A stretch of DNA of 64,000 bases from IOR16 sp034927775 (lineage in GTDB: Bacteria > Bacillota > Clostridia > Peptostreptococcales > Anaerovoracaceae), in the NCBI GenBank assembly GCA_034927775.1, contig JAYFPL010000077.1, positions 1 to 64,000 on the forward strand, read 5' to 3'. Position 1 is the stretch's first letter; every line of letters starts with the position of its first letter. A model generated the notes under the pieces. The model did not search any database. It saw only the letters and a program-made list of their open reading frames with translations, and had not been told where the DNA came from. Positions 9,601 through 18,781 of this stretch are shown here, piece after piece. Position numbers and translations under genes: made by a program.

Positions 9601-11867
9601 GGGAATCTCTTCTCTACATTACGGCCAAGGTAAGAAAGTGTTAAAACGATATCTCCTGTCTGATCTGCATTTGTTCGTGTGATTTCCGCTCCGCTTGTTA
9701 CTTCTTTGATACCCAAATTCTCGGAAGTCCACATAACTTGAATCTCTCGATATGCTTCTTTAAAGTTTTCATCCTCATCGACATAGTTCCAATTATACGG
9801 AATATCATTAATAGAATAGGTCAAATTGTTTAAATCGGCTTTCTCCTTTGTTCCCCGAACTGTAATATCATCCATCGAAAACAGTTGAATCGCCTCATTT
9901 AACAAATCATCCGCTTGTTGTTGTTCTTCCTCTGTAACAGCAGGAATCACAATTTCAAACGTTTTTTTCGTTTCACTTGGTACGGGCATTGGCCCTTTCG
10001 GCGCCATTCCATAATCCCAATATGCGCTGGGCTTAATTGTTGCTGTCAATGTAACAGAAACATCTTCTTCCCCATCTGCCGGACGATAAATCGTTGTTTC
10101 ATATGCTCCGTTCACCGCATATTCTTCAATTTTCGTTACAGCAGGATGACTCGACTCCCATGTTGTTTCGGTATAACCGTTTAAAGGATCTTCCTTTGGT
10201 AAATAAATCATAGTTTTTATTTCATTTTGAGAAAGGTTCTTTCCTTTCCACAAATCAAAGGTAAGCCAATTACCGCTTAATACTTCTTGTTTTGTAACAG
10301 CTCTTTTCGGCACTGTAACTGGAACTTTGTACTCTTTTTGCGTATCCCCAAGCGATAAAGTAAAACTTACTTCTTGATTCTCTACCGCTTCTTCACCATA
10401 TACAATAGTTCCGTCTACTTGAATTTGCGTTTGGAGCAATGGGTCACAAGTACCTGCAACTTGAATATCAAGATTTTGTTTTCTTACTTTTTCTTCAATA
10501 AAATCGATGATATTTGTATCTTGTTTTACTTCACCGTTCCATTCCACAACTTCAATGGAATCAGGAAGATTTGTAATCACAGCATTTAACGTATCTTGAA
10601 TTTCTTGTTCCGAGTACGCTTTAATAGTTACAGAAAATACTTTTTCCTCAAAATATGCTCCATAAGAAACGGTTGCCGTAAGTTGCACTGTTTTGTCTTC
10701 TGTGAACGAACGTTTTACAGAGCCATCTTTTAAAATCACAGAAGAATCCGAGCAAGACCATTGAATAAACGTTTCCCCGCTTTGACCCGTTTGAATTAAA
10801 TTCAGCGGTTCTTTGATTTGATTCAGCGCTTCGTTTCCTCCCTTTATTACATCAAAGGTAAGTGCCTCTTTATCTGCTGCAACGCACTGTTGTTTTTCAT
10901 CATCAGACAACCCTTCTTCTACTATGACTTTACAGTTAGAAGGGATTAAAATTTCACCTTCCTTTAACGCAGATAAGTAATACGTTCCTGCTTTTTCAAA
11001 GGACAAAACAGCTTGCCCATTTTTGTCGGTAACAATGCCTTTACTGTTATCAGAAGGAATATTGTGAGAAGTTTCATTTCCGATAAGAATTTTTGCATCC
11101 TCCAATGGAATATCTGCGGATGCCCCACTCATCATTCCGCCTTTCCAATCAGAGGTTGTTATTACATTATGCTTAAGTGTGACAGAAAACATTTGGTCTT
11201 CTTTTACATTCATTTCCGTCTCATAAAATCTTGTATATAAATCTGTGAGAAAATCCTTATAAATGGTACCTTCAATTTCATCACCATCTTTAACCTCGGC
11301 AGTTATATCCATAACCATCATACCGTTATTAAAATATCCGATATTATAGGTATTTTGTCCCCAAAATTTACTGAAAGATGTTCCGTTATATTCACAAGAG
11401 GAAAGCCCATCTTCATGGTAAAGTTCATGTGCTTTTTGTAAAACATCAGCGACTGTCGATCCTTTTTCTACCTTCATCGGTACACGAATTAAGCCCGTAG
11501 TTCCATCACATCCAAGTTTAATTTCTCCTTCCACACTGATGGTTACCAAAACTTCTACGAATCCTTCTGACTCTCCTATTAGTTCTTCTGAATTTTCTTC
11601 AATTTTAATTAAATTATTTTCTATATTCAGACTCTTTAGCTCATTTTCATCTTGTATCGTTCCAGTCGTTTCCTGAGCCGCTTCTGTTTGCTCAACCAAA
11701 TCTTGATTATTTTGTTCTTGTGTTTGCTCTTCGAGCATTACATCTTCCGCAGTGGGATTTGTAAGTGCTTCCTCTACAGCAAAGGTAATTCCCGGAGTCG
11801 ATGTCATAAGAAGCATCAACATTAAAATGAATGCTGTCATTCGCCTAAATCGTTTTCTTGTCGTCAT
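6639..11867 (-). CDS. Giant SLH surface protein with two DUF4430 domains and an alpha-toroid (intrinsic-factor-like)
   Basis: A 1742-residue exported protein. Approximate layout: signal peptide 1-30; DUF4430 (transcobalamin C-terminal-like) 100-200; Ig-like segment 215-315; three divergent bacterial Ig-like repeats near 330, 530 and 780, each with an LTFDxxKGxN motif; all-alpha toroid of the prenyltransferase/intrinsic-factor type 890-1170; second DUF4430 1200-1300 with SGWLYKVNEELP; linker; three S-layer homology repeats 1550-1742 (FKDAEQHWAKNPITFLAA, FKDVKETDWYAKAVAWAY, and a more divergent third). Toroid followed by DUF4430 is the order in human intrinsic factor and transcobalamin. The gene is the last of the riboswitch-led operon, 82 bases after the ECF fusion gene. 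I infer a wall-anchored corrinoid binder; binding is not proven. The Ig-like repeats probably act as spacers. Confidence 0.85.
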   Translation of the reverse strand: MTTRKRFRRMTAFILMLMLLMTSTPGITFAVEEALTNPTAEDVMLEEQTQEQNNQDLVEQTEAAQETTGTIQDENELKSLNIENNLIKIEENSEELIGESEGFVEVLVTISVEGEIKLGCDGTTGLIRVPMKVEKGSTVADVLQKAHELYHEDGLSSCEYNGTSFSKFWGQNTYNIGYFNNGMMVMDITAEVKDGDEIEGTIYKDFLTDLYTRFYETEMNVKEDQMFSVTLKHNVITTSDWKGGMMSGASADIPLEDAKILIGNETSHNIPSDNSKGIVTDKNGQAVLSFEKAGTYYLSALKEGEILIPSNCKVIVEEGLSDDEKQQCVAADKEALTFDVIKGGNEALNQIKEPLNLIQTGQSGETFIQWSCSDSSVILKDGSVKRSFTEDKTVQLTATVSYGAYFEEKVFSVTIKAYSEQEIQDTLNAVITNLPDSIEVVEWNGEVKQDTNIIDFIEEKVRKQNLDIQVAGTCDPLLQTQIQVDGTIVYGEEAVENQEVSFTLSLGDTQKEYKVPVTVPKRAVTKQEVLSGNWLTFDLWKGKNLSQNEIKTMIYLPKEDPLNGYTETTWESSHPAVTKIEEYAVNGAYETTIYRPADGEEDVSVTLTATIKPSAYWDYGMAPKGPMPVPSETKKTFEIVIPAVTEEEQQQADDLLNEAIQLFSMDDITVRGTKEKADLNNLTYSINDIPYNWNYVDEDENFKEAYREIQVMWTSENLGIKEVTSGAEITRTNADQTGDIVLTLSYLGRNVEKRFPSIIKAFTEEDAEAENTVLREVQDALTFDVIKGNNVDAENVKSNLKKTAAAVKGESGIEFQEASKYHHIGANITWKSSNPNVITDDLEVYPQFEETDVTLTATLTSPRFKNYAGVQTFEKTFLIKVVKSDKVVFLNNFATNIAKDYAAKDVGFWKETDTDWWNIVAFQAYKRAFPEGQSEISKEAKQAYVNKTIYNLTQLKDQASTDANTYAATILSMNALGYDPTRLWTINRAKINAVTGLKQISVEEAKQGYYNTIAPYVVLSLSQGNYDASNVIEENIAYMLEMLDDESTWAWGVDGPAMLLQGLIPYYDREDVKIAVDKNLIKISEKQGENGSFGGVGSDAMVIIALAQLGINPYTDTRFIKNDLSVVDGLLNYKTEDLKGFIFDGKYNLYATKQGFMALVAAKQVMDLHKPFNVYDFSAGEKTEIYATEAGGGEEKPSEPIGEKEIKVYFTLKSDSGTWISKTPVTVKSDATVYHVFTKVLDDKGFTYEGASRGYVSSITNKSGTTLEEFSKGPNSGWLYKVNEELPLISLTKYDLSEGDNIVYYYTKDWTKDEKAVEAAGGKNNIGIIEETEKGSAIGKTEVEASIDKNNHATAAISTEEISKAIDTVIKAAEKEKNLRKEVQIIVKADRKAVSIETKLPKISLLELKKHVDMLTVQTPIADLNLSKENLSHITRNTNGDLKLTVAKVDYAQLETISKAEKAELEKKIGNRPILDFHMSVGDKTISDFKEEIQVSMPYEASASEDLNSLIIYYINDHGQLEIIKDCQYDENNKTITFLTNHFSNYAVGYKKIAFKDAEQHWAKNPITFLAAREVVSGKGVNTFAPNDNITRAEFAQILYGMENPKNIDAAKAAETFKDVKETDWYAKAVAWAYGNGVVKGQKDIDGTMNFAPNAKITRQDMAVMIQNYQSKVIKRELAVVKKEIMFTDQNNIAAYAETAVSQLQKSGIINGKTAITFNPKDNATRAESAVIISALIKNNIE

Positions 11868-11949
11868 TTTTTGCTTTTCTCCTTGTTTTTAATATAAAAT
11901 TATTTATCTATTTTTTCTGTAACTCCACCCGTTATTAAGCAAATCTTTG

Positions 11950-14643
11950 TTAATTTGCTTGTCTTACCTTTAATTGCACAGGATATTCTTCTTCAATCAA
12001 TCCATATTTCACTTTAATACGATCTAATTTTTCTAGCATCGGTTGTGAGCAAATATATAAGAAAAATACAGTTGATGTTGCATGAACCAAGTCACAAGGA
12101 ATGCCTCGTAAATATGCCAATAATATCATTTCCACCGTCGGATTCGGTTGATGCATTATCACAGAAGCCGGGTTTAAAATACCTCCATATATGAAAAACG
12201 TTGCAAATCCACCAAATGCACAAAGCGCTTTCTTATTTCTTTTTAACCAATCTTTTTGAAATAGTATTCCTGTCAAAAATCCAATAATTCCAAATCCAAA
12301 CATTTGCCAAGGTGTCCAAGGTCCCTGCCCGAAAAATATATTGGATGCAAAGCCAGTGACCGCCCCGACAAGAAATCCCGTTTCTGCTCCGAACGCAACG
12401 CCGGCAATCATTACGACGGCAACAACTGGTTTGAAATGAGGCAGCATGAAAAACGCTCCTCTCCCTGCAACACCAATTGCACACAGAACCGAGATGACAA
12501 TCAGTTCTTTTGCTTGCGGTTTTCGATCTTCAAATATCATTAAAAATGGTAGCATTGTTTCCAAAATAATTAACATAGAAATAAAATAATACTTGCGATC
12601 ATTCAAATAATATACACCGATAAAAATTGTCAAGGGAATCCAAAGTAAAATAATTAAAGAAGCTAATAGCGTTCTCTTTGAAATTTTCGGTTTCGCACTC
12701 AAACAAGTGACTGCGCTACTTTGTACTTTTTGCTTTGAAAGTCCCTTCTCTTTTTCCTTCTTTTCCTTCAACAAGTTTTTCTTCTTTACGAAATCCACGA
12801 TTGGATTTATGTTTTTTGTTTCCGAATCAACATTTTCTACTATCTCATATTCCAATTCCTCTATGGATTCTCCGTTGCAAACTGCAATCACATCACTTGC
12901 CGTAATCGCATTCGGTATCAAATGTCTTGCCATACGATTTGCTTCGGTTGTATAAAAATTATTCCCTTTAAAGAATTCTCTCGGAGTTCCTTCTGTTACG
13001 ATTCCTCCATCAAAGAACATCGCACATCGCTCTGCGTAATTTGCGCAAAATTCCACATCATGACTTACCATAATAATAGTAATGCCTTTTTCTTTTAATC
13101 CTTCTAGGATCAAAGCAAAACGTTTTTTATAGTCGCCATCCAATCCTTTCGTTGGTTCATCAAGTAATAAAATTTCCGGTTCCAACAGTAAAATTTTCGC
13201 CAAAGCCACACGTTGTTGTTCTCCACCCGACAAATCGTATGGATGTTGTTGTAATAAATCTTTCAAGTCGCAAAGAGATATCACAATATCTACTTTTCGT
13301 TTCTTCTCTTCTTTGGACATCTTGAATACACGAAGCATTTCATATAAATCCAGCTCCACTGTTTTTTTCACAAAAAGAGTCTGAGGATTTTGAGGCAAAA
13401 CGCTGAGCAGACCTTGAAATTTTTCTTCATCTTTCATCTCACTTAATAAACGACCTTGGATTTTTACGGTTCCCCGATACGGACGAAGAATGCCTGCGAT
13501 TAAAGACAATGTTGTACTTTTTCCGGTTCCATTTCCACCAAGCAAAGCAAAAAATTCTCCTTTTTTTACTTTCAGATCTACGCCCTTTATAACATCCGGT
13601 AAATCTTTTTCATATTTAAACCATGCTTCTTCAATTTCAATCGCATACTCGTCTTCCTTCTTTTCTTTTTTTGTACATTTCTGTGTTTGTTGTAACGATT
13701 GCATTCCTTCTAAATCGAAAAATTTGGTTTGTTTTGATTGGTCAATTGGTGAATCATTTTCCTTCAGATCTATTTTAACTGCATTGTTCTGTTGATTTTT
13801 ATGATTATTGGATCGTTGAAAAAAGGATGTTAACCATTCCCGTCCTTCTCTTACGGTAATCGGACAAGGCAAGGTATTTTTAACATTTGCATACACTTGC
13901 ATCGGAATCGGCATTGCAGAAAACATTTTATTATGGCTTTCTGCAAGACTTTGTCCTACTTCTTTCGGTATCCCATCAGCAATAATTCTTCCCTGCTCCA
14001 TTACGATTAAGCGATCGCTAATCGGTAGTACCTGCTCCAAACGATGCTCCGTCATAATTACCGTTGTTCCCAACTCACGATTGATCTTTCCGACGGTTGC
14101 CAAGAAATCTGAGGCTGCAATCGGATCTAACTGACTTGTTGGTTCATCCAAAATTAAGACCGATGGTTGCATTGCCATAATTGCTGCTAAATTCAAAAGC
14201 TGTTTTTGGCCTCCGGATAATTCCGAAACATTTCTGTAAAACCAACCTTGAATTCCGAAAAAAGAAGCCATCTCGGCGACACGTAATCGAATGGTCTTTG
14301 TATCATATCCCAAACTTTCCAACCCGAATGCTAATTCGTGCCAAACTTTATCGGTTACAATCTGATTATCCGGCGATTGCAATACAAATCCAATTTTTTC
14401 ACTTTGCTCTCTTAAATCCATTTCCTCTAAAGGTTTCCCCTGAAACAAAATCTCTCCCGTCTTTTCGCCATGAGATGCCAATGATGGCTTTAGTTGACGT
14501 AATAATGTCGTCTTTCCACAACCAGATGTTCCACATAGTGTGACAAACTGTCCAGGTTGAATGCTTAAACAAATATCCTTTAAGACCTGACGTTCTTGAT
14601 TCGGATAAGAGAAATTTAACTGTTTAATTGTGTAGCTTTCCAT
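11950..14643 (-). CDS. ECF transporter fusion: two ATPases plus membrane S component
   Basis: An 897-residue fusion. ATPase 1 spans about 1-230 (Walker A GTSGCGKTT near 38-46, signature LSGGQKQ near 143, Walker B LILDEPT near 163). ATPase 2 spans about 333-560 (GGNGTGKST near 370, LSGGEQQ near 469, LLLDEPTKGLD near 493). A charged linker leads to a hydrophobic C-terminal domain, about 665-870, with five to six membrane segments and the pattern FMLPHFKPVVAVV...FFGQGPWTPWQMF seen in ECF substrate-binding proteins, including those for cobalamin. A single polypeptide thus supplies both ATPases and the S component; the T component is the preceding gene, whose end overlaps this start by 28 bases. 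Riboswitch control and neighbours point to cobalamin or other corrinoids as substrate, by inference. Confidence 0.9.
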   Translation of the reverse strand: MESYTIKQLNFSYPNQERQVLKDICLSIQPGQFVTLCGTSGCGKTTLLRQLKPSLASHGEKTGEILFQGKPLEEMDLREQSEKIGFVLQSPDNQIVTDKVWHELAFGLESLGYDTKTIRLRVAEMASFFGIQGWFYRNVSELSGGQKQLLNLAAIMAMQPSVLILDEPTSQLDPIAASDFLATVGKINRELGTTVIMTEHRLEQVLPISDRLIVMEQGRIIADGIPKEVGQSLAESHNKMFSAMPIPMQVYANVKNTLPCPITVREGREWLTSFFQRSNNHKNQQNNAVKIDLKENDSPIDQSKQTKFFDLEGMQSLQQTQKCTKKEKKEDEYAIEIEEAWFKYEKDLPDVIKGVDLKVKKGEFFALLGGNGTGKSTTLSLIAGILRPYRGTVKIQGRLLSEMKDEEKFQGLLSVLPQNPQTLFVKKTVELDLYEMLRVFKMSKEEKKRKVDIVISLCDLKDLLQQHPYDLSGGEQQRVALAKILLLEPEILLLDEPTKGLDGDYKKRFALILEGLKEKGITIIMVSHDVEFCANYAERCAMFFDGGIVTEGTPREFFKGNNFYTTEANRMARHLIPNAITASDVIAVCNGESIEELEYEIVENVDSETKNINPIVDFVKKKNLLKEKKEKEKGLSKQKVQSSAVTCLSAKPKISKRTLLASLIILLWIPLTIFIGVYYLNDRKYYFISMLIILETMLPFLMIFEDRKPQAKELIVISVLCAIGVAGRGAFFMLPHFKPVVAVVMIAGVAFGAETGFLVGAVTGFASNIFFGQGPWTPWQMFGFGIIGFLTGILFQKDWLKRNKKALCAFGGFATFFIYGGILNPASVIMHQPNPTVEMILLAYLRGIPCDLVHATSTVFFLYICSQPMLEKLDRIKVKYGLIEEEYPVQLKVRQAN

Positions 14644-15527
14644 TGTCTATTCTCCTTTACGTCAATCACAATCGGTACTATGCAAAGTGTAAAATACACA
14701 GCATAAGAAAACAGAAAAAAAATGGTAGATGGATTTCCTTTTACGGTTGGATAATATCTAAAATAGTAGACTTTCATCAATCCACAAACCAAAACGAATA
14801 TTCCCAAAATACCAATATAAAGCAATGCTTTTTTATCTCTTCGATCGAATCGATAAATGGAAAATGCCGTTCTTCCCGGAAGTCCGTATCCTCTGCTTTT
14901 CATACTTTCTGCCGTTTCAATTGCATTTTCCAACGCCCAAGTGATCATAATCGATAAAATCGTAATGCCGTTCTTCGATTTTTGAATCCAAGAACCGTTT
15001 GATAAATCTCTTCCGATACACTTTTGGGCGTAAGATATTTTTTTAATCTGTGCTTTAAATCGTGGTACAAACCGCAACACCATTGACAATATCAATGACA
15101 ATGCCGGAATCACCCTGCCAAACAAATAAATAAATTTATCGGATGTCATTACTTCGTTATAGCAAGAAAACCAACAAATTACCGCTGAAAGCATCGTTGC
15201 TGCCGCAATTCCGTATAAAATCGATTCCAATGTCAATGGATTTCCATTTGAAAAATACATTAAAATAGTTTGTCCTTCATGATTAAAAGCGGGATTTAAA
15301 ATTGCTGTCACTATAAGCATCGGTGCTAAAAACCCAAAATTAAAAAGAATTGCTTTTTTTTCTTTTAAATAAATCGAATAGGTAAACGCAACCACTAAGG
15401 AAATTCCCAGACATACGGGATGCATAAACACCATGGAAAATCCCAATACAAATACAAAATACAAAAAGTTAACTAACGGATGATAAGAAGAAAAGGCATC
15501 CACATGACATTCCTTATTTTTGCTCAT
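14616..15527 (-). CDS. ECF transporter T component (EcfT/CbiQ-like)
   Basis: A 303-residue integral membrane protein with five or more hydrophobic helices, matching the energy-coupling transmembrane component of ECF importers. The AESMKSRGYG segment near residue 210 is the coupling-helix motif (Ala-Arg-Gly type) that contacts the ATPases. It overlaps the DUF4430 gene upstream by 14 bases and the ATPase/S fusion downstream by 28 bases, so all three should be translated together. With the fusion protein it completes an ECF importer: T here, A, A' and S on the next gene. Confidence 0.9.
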   Translation of the reverse strand: MSKNKECHVDAFSSYHPLVNFLYFVFVLGFSMVFMHPVCLGISLVVAFTYSIYLKEKKAILFNFGFLAPMLIVTAILNPAFNHEGQTILMYFSNGNPLTLESILYGIAAATMLSAVICWFSCYNEVMTSDKFIYLFGRVIPALSLILSMVLRFVPRFKAQIKKISYAQKCIGRDLSNGSWIQKSKNGITILSIMITWALENAIETAESMKSRGYGLPGRTAFSIYRFDRRDKKALLYIGILGIFVLVCGLMKVYYFRYYPTVKGNPSTIFFLFSYAVYFTLCIVPIVIDVKENRQWKATQLNS

Positions 15528-16407
15528 AGAAACCGTCTCCTACATCACGTCCCAAATCACAGGTATACACCCATACAATCACATCTTTGTCTTTAATCTG
15601 ATATCGGCTACATCCGTAATTCGGGAACCAATTATTAACTTTATACATCCAGCCGGATAATTCTCCGCAATCAAATTCATAAAGATTATGAATTCCTTCA
15701 ATATATGCCGAATTATAAATCGGTGTATTTTCAAATTCCATATGTATTTTATTCTTTTTCGTTTCTCGACGAAGCAAATTAAATACACTTTCCCCTTCAT
15801 AGAAGGTCACTTTCGTCGGTGGCAAAATTACGCCGTCTTTTGGTACCAATTCCACTTTCTCCGGATCCAAATCATCCATATTATCGAGTATGGTGTCACA
15901 GACAATCGATATTGTACATGTCTTTGCGTTTTTTGTGATAATCGCGTCTTGTGGCTCTATCGGATGCGGTTTTCCTTCCGGAATCGGGTCAGTTAAATAT
16001 TTGTCTTTTTCTCCTTTGCTTTCTTCGTCTATTCCTTGCAAACTCAAATGTTTATCACCTTGGTCACTTTTAGATTTTCCCTGCTTTGTTTCGCTTTCTC
16101 CACTTTCTGTTTTTTTCAAACCCGATTTTTCTGTTTCGCTTTGAGCTTCTGATTGATTATCCACTTTTTCGTCTTTTTTACTATCGCTGCTCTGTGATAT
16201 TTTTTCTATATATTCTCCACTAGAATTCTCGTCCTCGCTTTTTTCTAAGTCTGTGACACTTTCACCATTTTCAGTTTCCTCTATCGAATAAGCGGGTTCG
16301 GAGTCCGCTTTTTCACCTTTGGCGTAATCACCGCCCCAAAAGAATGTTACGACAAGTAAAATACAAATAATCCCAATCCCCAGCCATTTATAATTCATTC
16401 TTTTCAT
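15514..16407 (-). CDS. Membrane-anchored DUF4430 (transcobalamin C-terminal-like) protein
   Basis: A 297-residue protein: one N-terminal hydrophobic segment (about 7-24) acting as signal or anchor, a Glu/Lys/Ser-rich low-complexity stalk (about 30-140) and a C-terminal DUF4430 domain (about 165-290) ending with GELSGWMYKVNNWFPNYGC and DKDVIVWVYT. In intrinsic factor this beta domain caps the corrinoid held by the alpha toroid. The gene immediately upstream encodes a toroid without DUF4430, so the two together look like a split intrinsic factor. A GAGGAG box precedes the ATG. It is in the riboswitch operon, directly before the ECF T-component gene. Confidence 0.82.
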   Translation of the reverse strand: MKRMNYKWLGIGIICILLVVTFFWGGDYAKGEKADSEPAYSIEETENGESVTDLEKSEDENSSGEYIEKISQSSDSKKDEKVDNQSEAQSETEKSGLKKTESGESETKQGKSKSDQGDKHLSLQGIDEESKGEKDKYLTDPIPEGKPHPIEPQDAIITKNAKTCTISIVCDTILDNMDDLDPEKVELVPKDGVILPPTKVTFYEGESVFNLLRRETKKNKIHMEFENTPIYNSAYIEGIHNLYEFDCGELSGWMYKVNNWFPNYGCSRYQIKDKDVIVWVYTCDLGRDVGDGFYEQK

Positions 16408-16499
16408 TCTGCCATCTCCTCATATCATGAGTTTCCCACTAAAAATAAGCAGTTACTTATTCATCGGTCTTTCTTCTTTATGCCATGTTTCAAAACTTG

Positions 16500-18152
16500 T
16501 TATAATAATTCGGATGCATTCAACATGCGATAAAGCATTTCTGCAATTTCGCAACGTTTTACTGAAGTTTTCGGTGAAATTTCAATGGCACTCTGATCTA
16601 TAATATTTTTTTGATAGCAAAATGCATATGCATCAGATGCCCAATCAGACACTTCCACATAATCCGTAAATTGTGATAATACATCTCTCTTTGACAAGGT
16701 ATCAATTGTTGTATCCATTCCGCAAATTTTTGCCGCTCTTGCAATCATACATGCCGCTTCTTCTTTTGTAATTGTACCGTTAGGATTAAATGTTTTTTCG
16801 GAAGTTCCGCTTACAATTCCGTTTTTATAAGCACTAGCTACATAATCATAAAACCACTGATTCTTTTTCACATCCTCAAAGTTTATGTCACTGTTATCCT
16901 TTAATCCCAATGCTTCTACCATAATAGTCGCAAATTCGGCACGACTCATTGTTGCATCCGGTACAAAATTGTCTTTTGTTTTTCCGTTGATAATTCCACG
17001 TTCCGCTAATGCTTCGATTGCTTCCTGGTTTTTATGATCCTTAATGTCTTTAAAGGTTTTTCCTTCGAATAAAATTTCTTTTATCTTTACTTCTTTATTT
17101 ACGTTTGAATCTTTTTTATCTTTATTTACTTCTTCTGTAAATGCTTTAACATCATTCATTCGATACAAACTGTTTTTTCCATCAATAGCACGTTGAATGG
17201 ATACCAAGGCATAAAACCCCTGTTCTGTAGCCATTTGATTTATATTTGAATCTTTCTTCGTATGTTGAAACCCCTTATTGTTTTTATGATAAGACATCAA
17301 ATTATCCTGTAATGTATTTCCATTTTTAATAAAACGTTCATCATCTAATGAAATGCCCAATTCCGTTAACGCTACAATAACTTGAACGACACTTTCAGAA
17401 TTTGATTCTCCCCAGGAATCATATCCTCCGTCATTATCCTGCATCTTTGATAAACAAAGTAAAGCTTTTTCGGTTGCCTCTTTTACTTTTGCTTTATCCT
17501 GATACTTAGCCAATGCCTGTAAGACCATGCCAGTAATATCCGGATCCGCCGTTAGATCCATTAATTGTGCATCATCTGTTCCACCGGTTAAGGAAAACCC
17601 CCCATCCGAAAGCTGTCTGGCTAAAATCTCTTCAATGTATTTTTCTCTGGTTGCTTGTACTGCTGCTTTCTTATTTTCCGGCATCGGATAATTTTTACTG
17701 TCTAATGCAATCAATGCCCAAACTGGACCATTAATTCCCTGCCAAATGGTCTTTTCATAATCGCCCAAAGGAGTAAGCAAGTTATATCCAGCTACATTTC
17801 TTGGATCGTAGCCAATTGCAGTCAGCGCTAAAATCAAACGCGAATAGTCCGTATATTTTTTTTCATGCAATACACCATTGCATTCCTTAACATACTTCTC
17901 CACCTGTGTATAGTAATTGTCAAAGTAACTCTTCGGTACATCACACCCACTTCGCGCAAGACCTAAGATTACCCATTCTCCGCCGATGGAACCCACTTGT
18001 GGGTACTTAACTGTTTTACAAATATAGTTTGCAGTATTATTTAATGCTTGCTTACGAATTGTATGATCCGTTGCAAATACCCCAACTGCATTTCCCATAA
18101 TCATGGTTACTACCAAGAATATGGACAATAATAACTTATTCCTCTGCTTCAT
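16500..18152 (-). CDS. Alpha-toroid protein with three SLH domains (intrinsic-factor alpha-domain-like)
   Basis: A 550-residue exported protein: signal peptide 1-28 (cleavage after FA), alpha-toroid of the prenyltransferase/squalene-cyclase/intrinsic-factor class about 30-310 (repeat-like stretches ARQLSDGGFSLTGGTDDAQL and KMQDNDGGYDSWGESNSES), then three S-layer homology repeats about 364-545. No DUF4430 is present; the next gene supplies one. The frame is open back to 18179, but AAGGAG at 18160-18165 has proper spacing only for the ATG at 18152. It is the first gene behind cobalamin riboswitch 1, whose terminator ends about 30 bases upstream. Inferred role: wall-bound corrinoid capture. Confidence 0.85.
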   Translation of the reverse strand: MKQRNKLLLSIFLVVTMIMGNAVGVFATDHTIRKQALNNTANYICKTVKYPQVGSIGGEWVILGLARSGCDVPKSYFDNYYTQVEKYVKECNGVLHEKKYTDYSRLILALTAIGYDPRNVAGYNLLTPLGDYEKTIWQGINGPVWALIALDSKNYPMPENKKAAVQATREKYIEEILARQLSDGGFSLTGGTDDAQLMDLTADPDITGMVLQALAKYQDKAKVKEATEKALLCLSKMQDNDGGYDSWGESNSESVVQVIVALTELGISLDDERFIKNGNTLQDNLMSYHKNNKGFQHTKKDSNINQMATEQGFYALVSIQRAIDGKNSLYRMNDVKAFTEEVNKDKKDSNVNKEVKIKEILFEGKTFKDIKDHKNQEAIEALAERGIINGKTKDNFVPDATMSRAEFATIMVEALGLKDNSDINFEDVKKNQWFYDYVASAYKNGIVSGTSEKTFNPNGTITKEEAACMIARAAKICGMDTTIDTLSKRDVLSQFTDYVEVSDWASDAYAFCYQKNIIDQSAIEISPKTSVKRCEIAEMLYRMLNASELL

Positions 18153-18182
18153 TTCCATTCTCCTTCTCTTTTTGCACAAAAA

Positions 18183-18480
18183 AATAAAAACTGTAGCATT
18201 TCTGCCACAGCCGTTTTTCTGCGTTATTTGTACACTGAAAAAAGCGTCCTCTAAAACGATAGACTCCGCCCGTCTTTCTCCAATTACCCGTGGATGTACT
18301 CGTATTTTATGTAGGTCTTCTGGCTTACGCTTCTGGAGTAATTCTCCTACATCTTCACTTTACCTTCCCAGTTTCCCAGTGGCAAAACACAATAATCTAA
18401 AGCAAAGATTCCACGATTACAGCGGCGGGACCGCGCAGGATTTTAACCTGCTTCCCTCTTAGCTGTCTACGAAATTTTTC
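18183..18480 (-). promoter_or_regulatory. Cobalamin riboswitch 1 with terminator
   Basis: Read on the minus strand, the RNA contains the conserved core GCGCGGTCCCGCCGCTGTAA (around 18423-18442) and the B12 box GCCAGAAGACCTACATAAAA (near 18306-18325), ending in a hairpin CTGTGGCA-GAAA-TGCTACAG followed by a T run (18183-18212). This is the adenosylcobalamin-class layout with transcriptional termination when ligand is bound. It controls the five-gene toroid/DUF4430/ECF operon. Confidence 0.95.
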
Positions 18481-18530
18481 TAATAAAACAACGTAAACAG
18501 ACATAAAATTTCTGTATTAATTTTTACTAC

Positions 18531-18559
18531 ATTCTACCAACCACTTATTTTATTGTCAA
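18531..18559 (-). promoter_or_regulatory. Promoter of riboswitch 1 operon
   Basis: TTGACA (18554-18559), 17-base spacer, TAGAAT (18531-18536) on the minus strand. Transcription would start about 40 bases before the aptamer, giving this riboswitch its own promoter. Confidence 0.75.
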
Positions 18560-18597
18560 GAACAACTTCCAAAAGGTTTTATATTTTTTATTACATA

Positions 18598-18633
18598 AAA
18601 ACCCCTAAGGAGATTTAAATTCTATAGGGGTTT
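18598..18633 (-). terminator. Terminator ending the riboswitch 2 unit
   Basis: AAACCCCTA and TAGGGGTTT form a 9-bp stem with a T run on the minus strand. It separates the DUF2292 unit from the riboswitch 1 promoter. Between this hairpin and the DUF2292 gene (18634-18781) I see no gene I can support. Confidence 0.8.
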
Positions 18634-18781
18634 GAATAAATAATTAAGTAATTTTTTACTTGTACCATTTTAGCGAATACATCAAAGGTAATTTTACTTG
18701 GTTTAATGGTTTTCCATCTTTTAAGCCTCCGGTTTTCGGTCAGCTATATTTTTTCAATTTATCCCCTTTTATGTATATCGA

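Noticed and set aside
12304..13795. Plus-strand frames opposite the ECF fusion gene
   Set aside because: Antisense shadows of a gene with complete ATPase motifs; no ribosome binding sites or family features.
18656..18757. Short minus-strand frame (TTG start) with an in-frame TGA after codon 5, possible selenoprotein
   Set aside because: No convincing SECIS hairpin follows the TGA, the start is TTG, and no known selenoprotein motif is present. It is probably chance or a decayed sequence.
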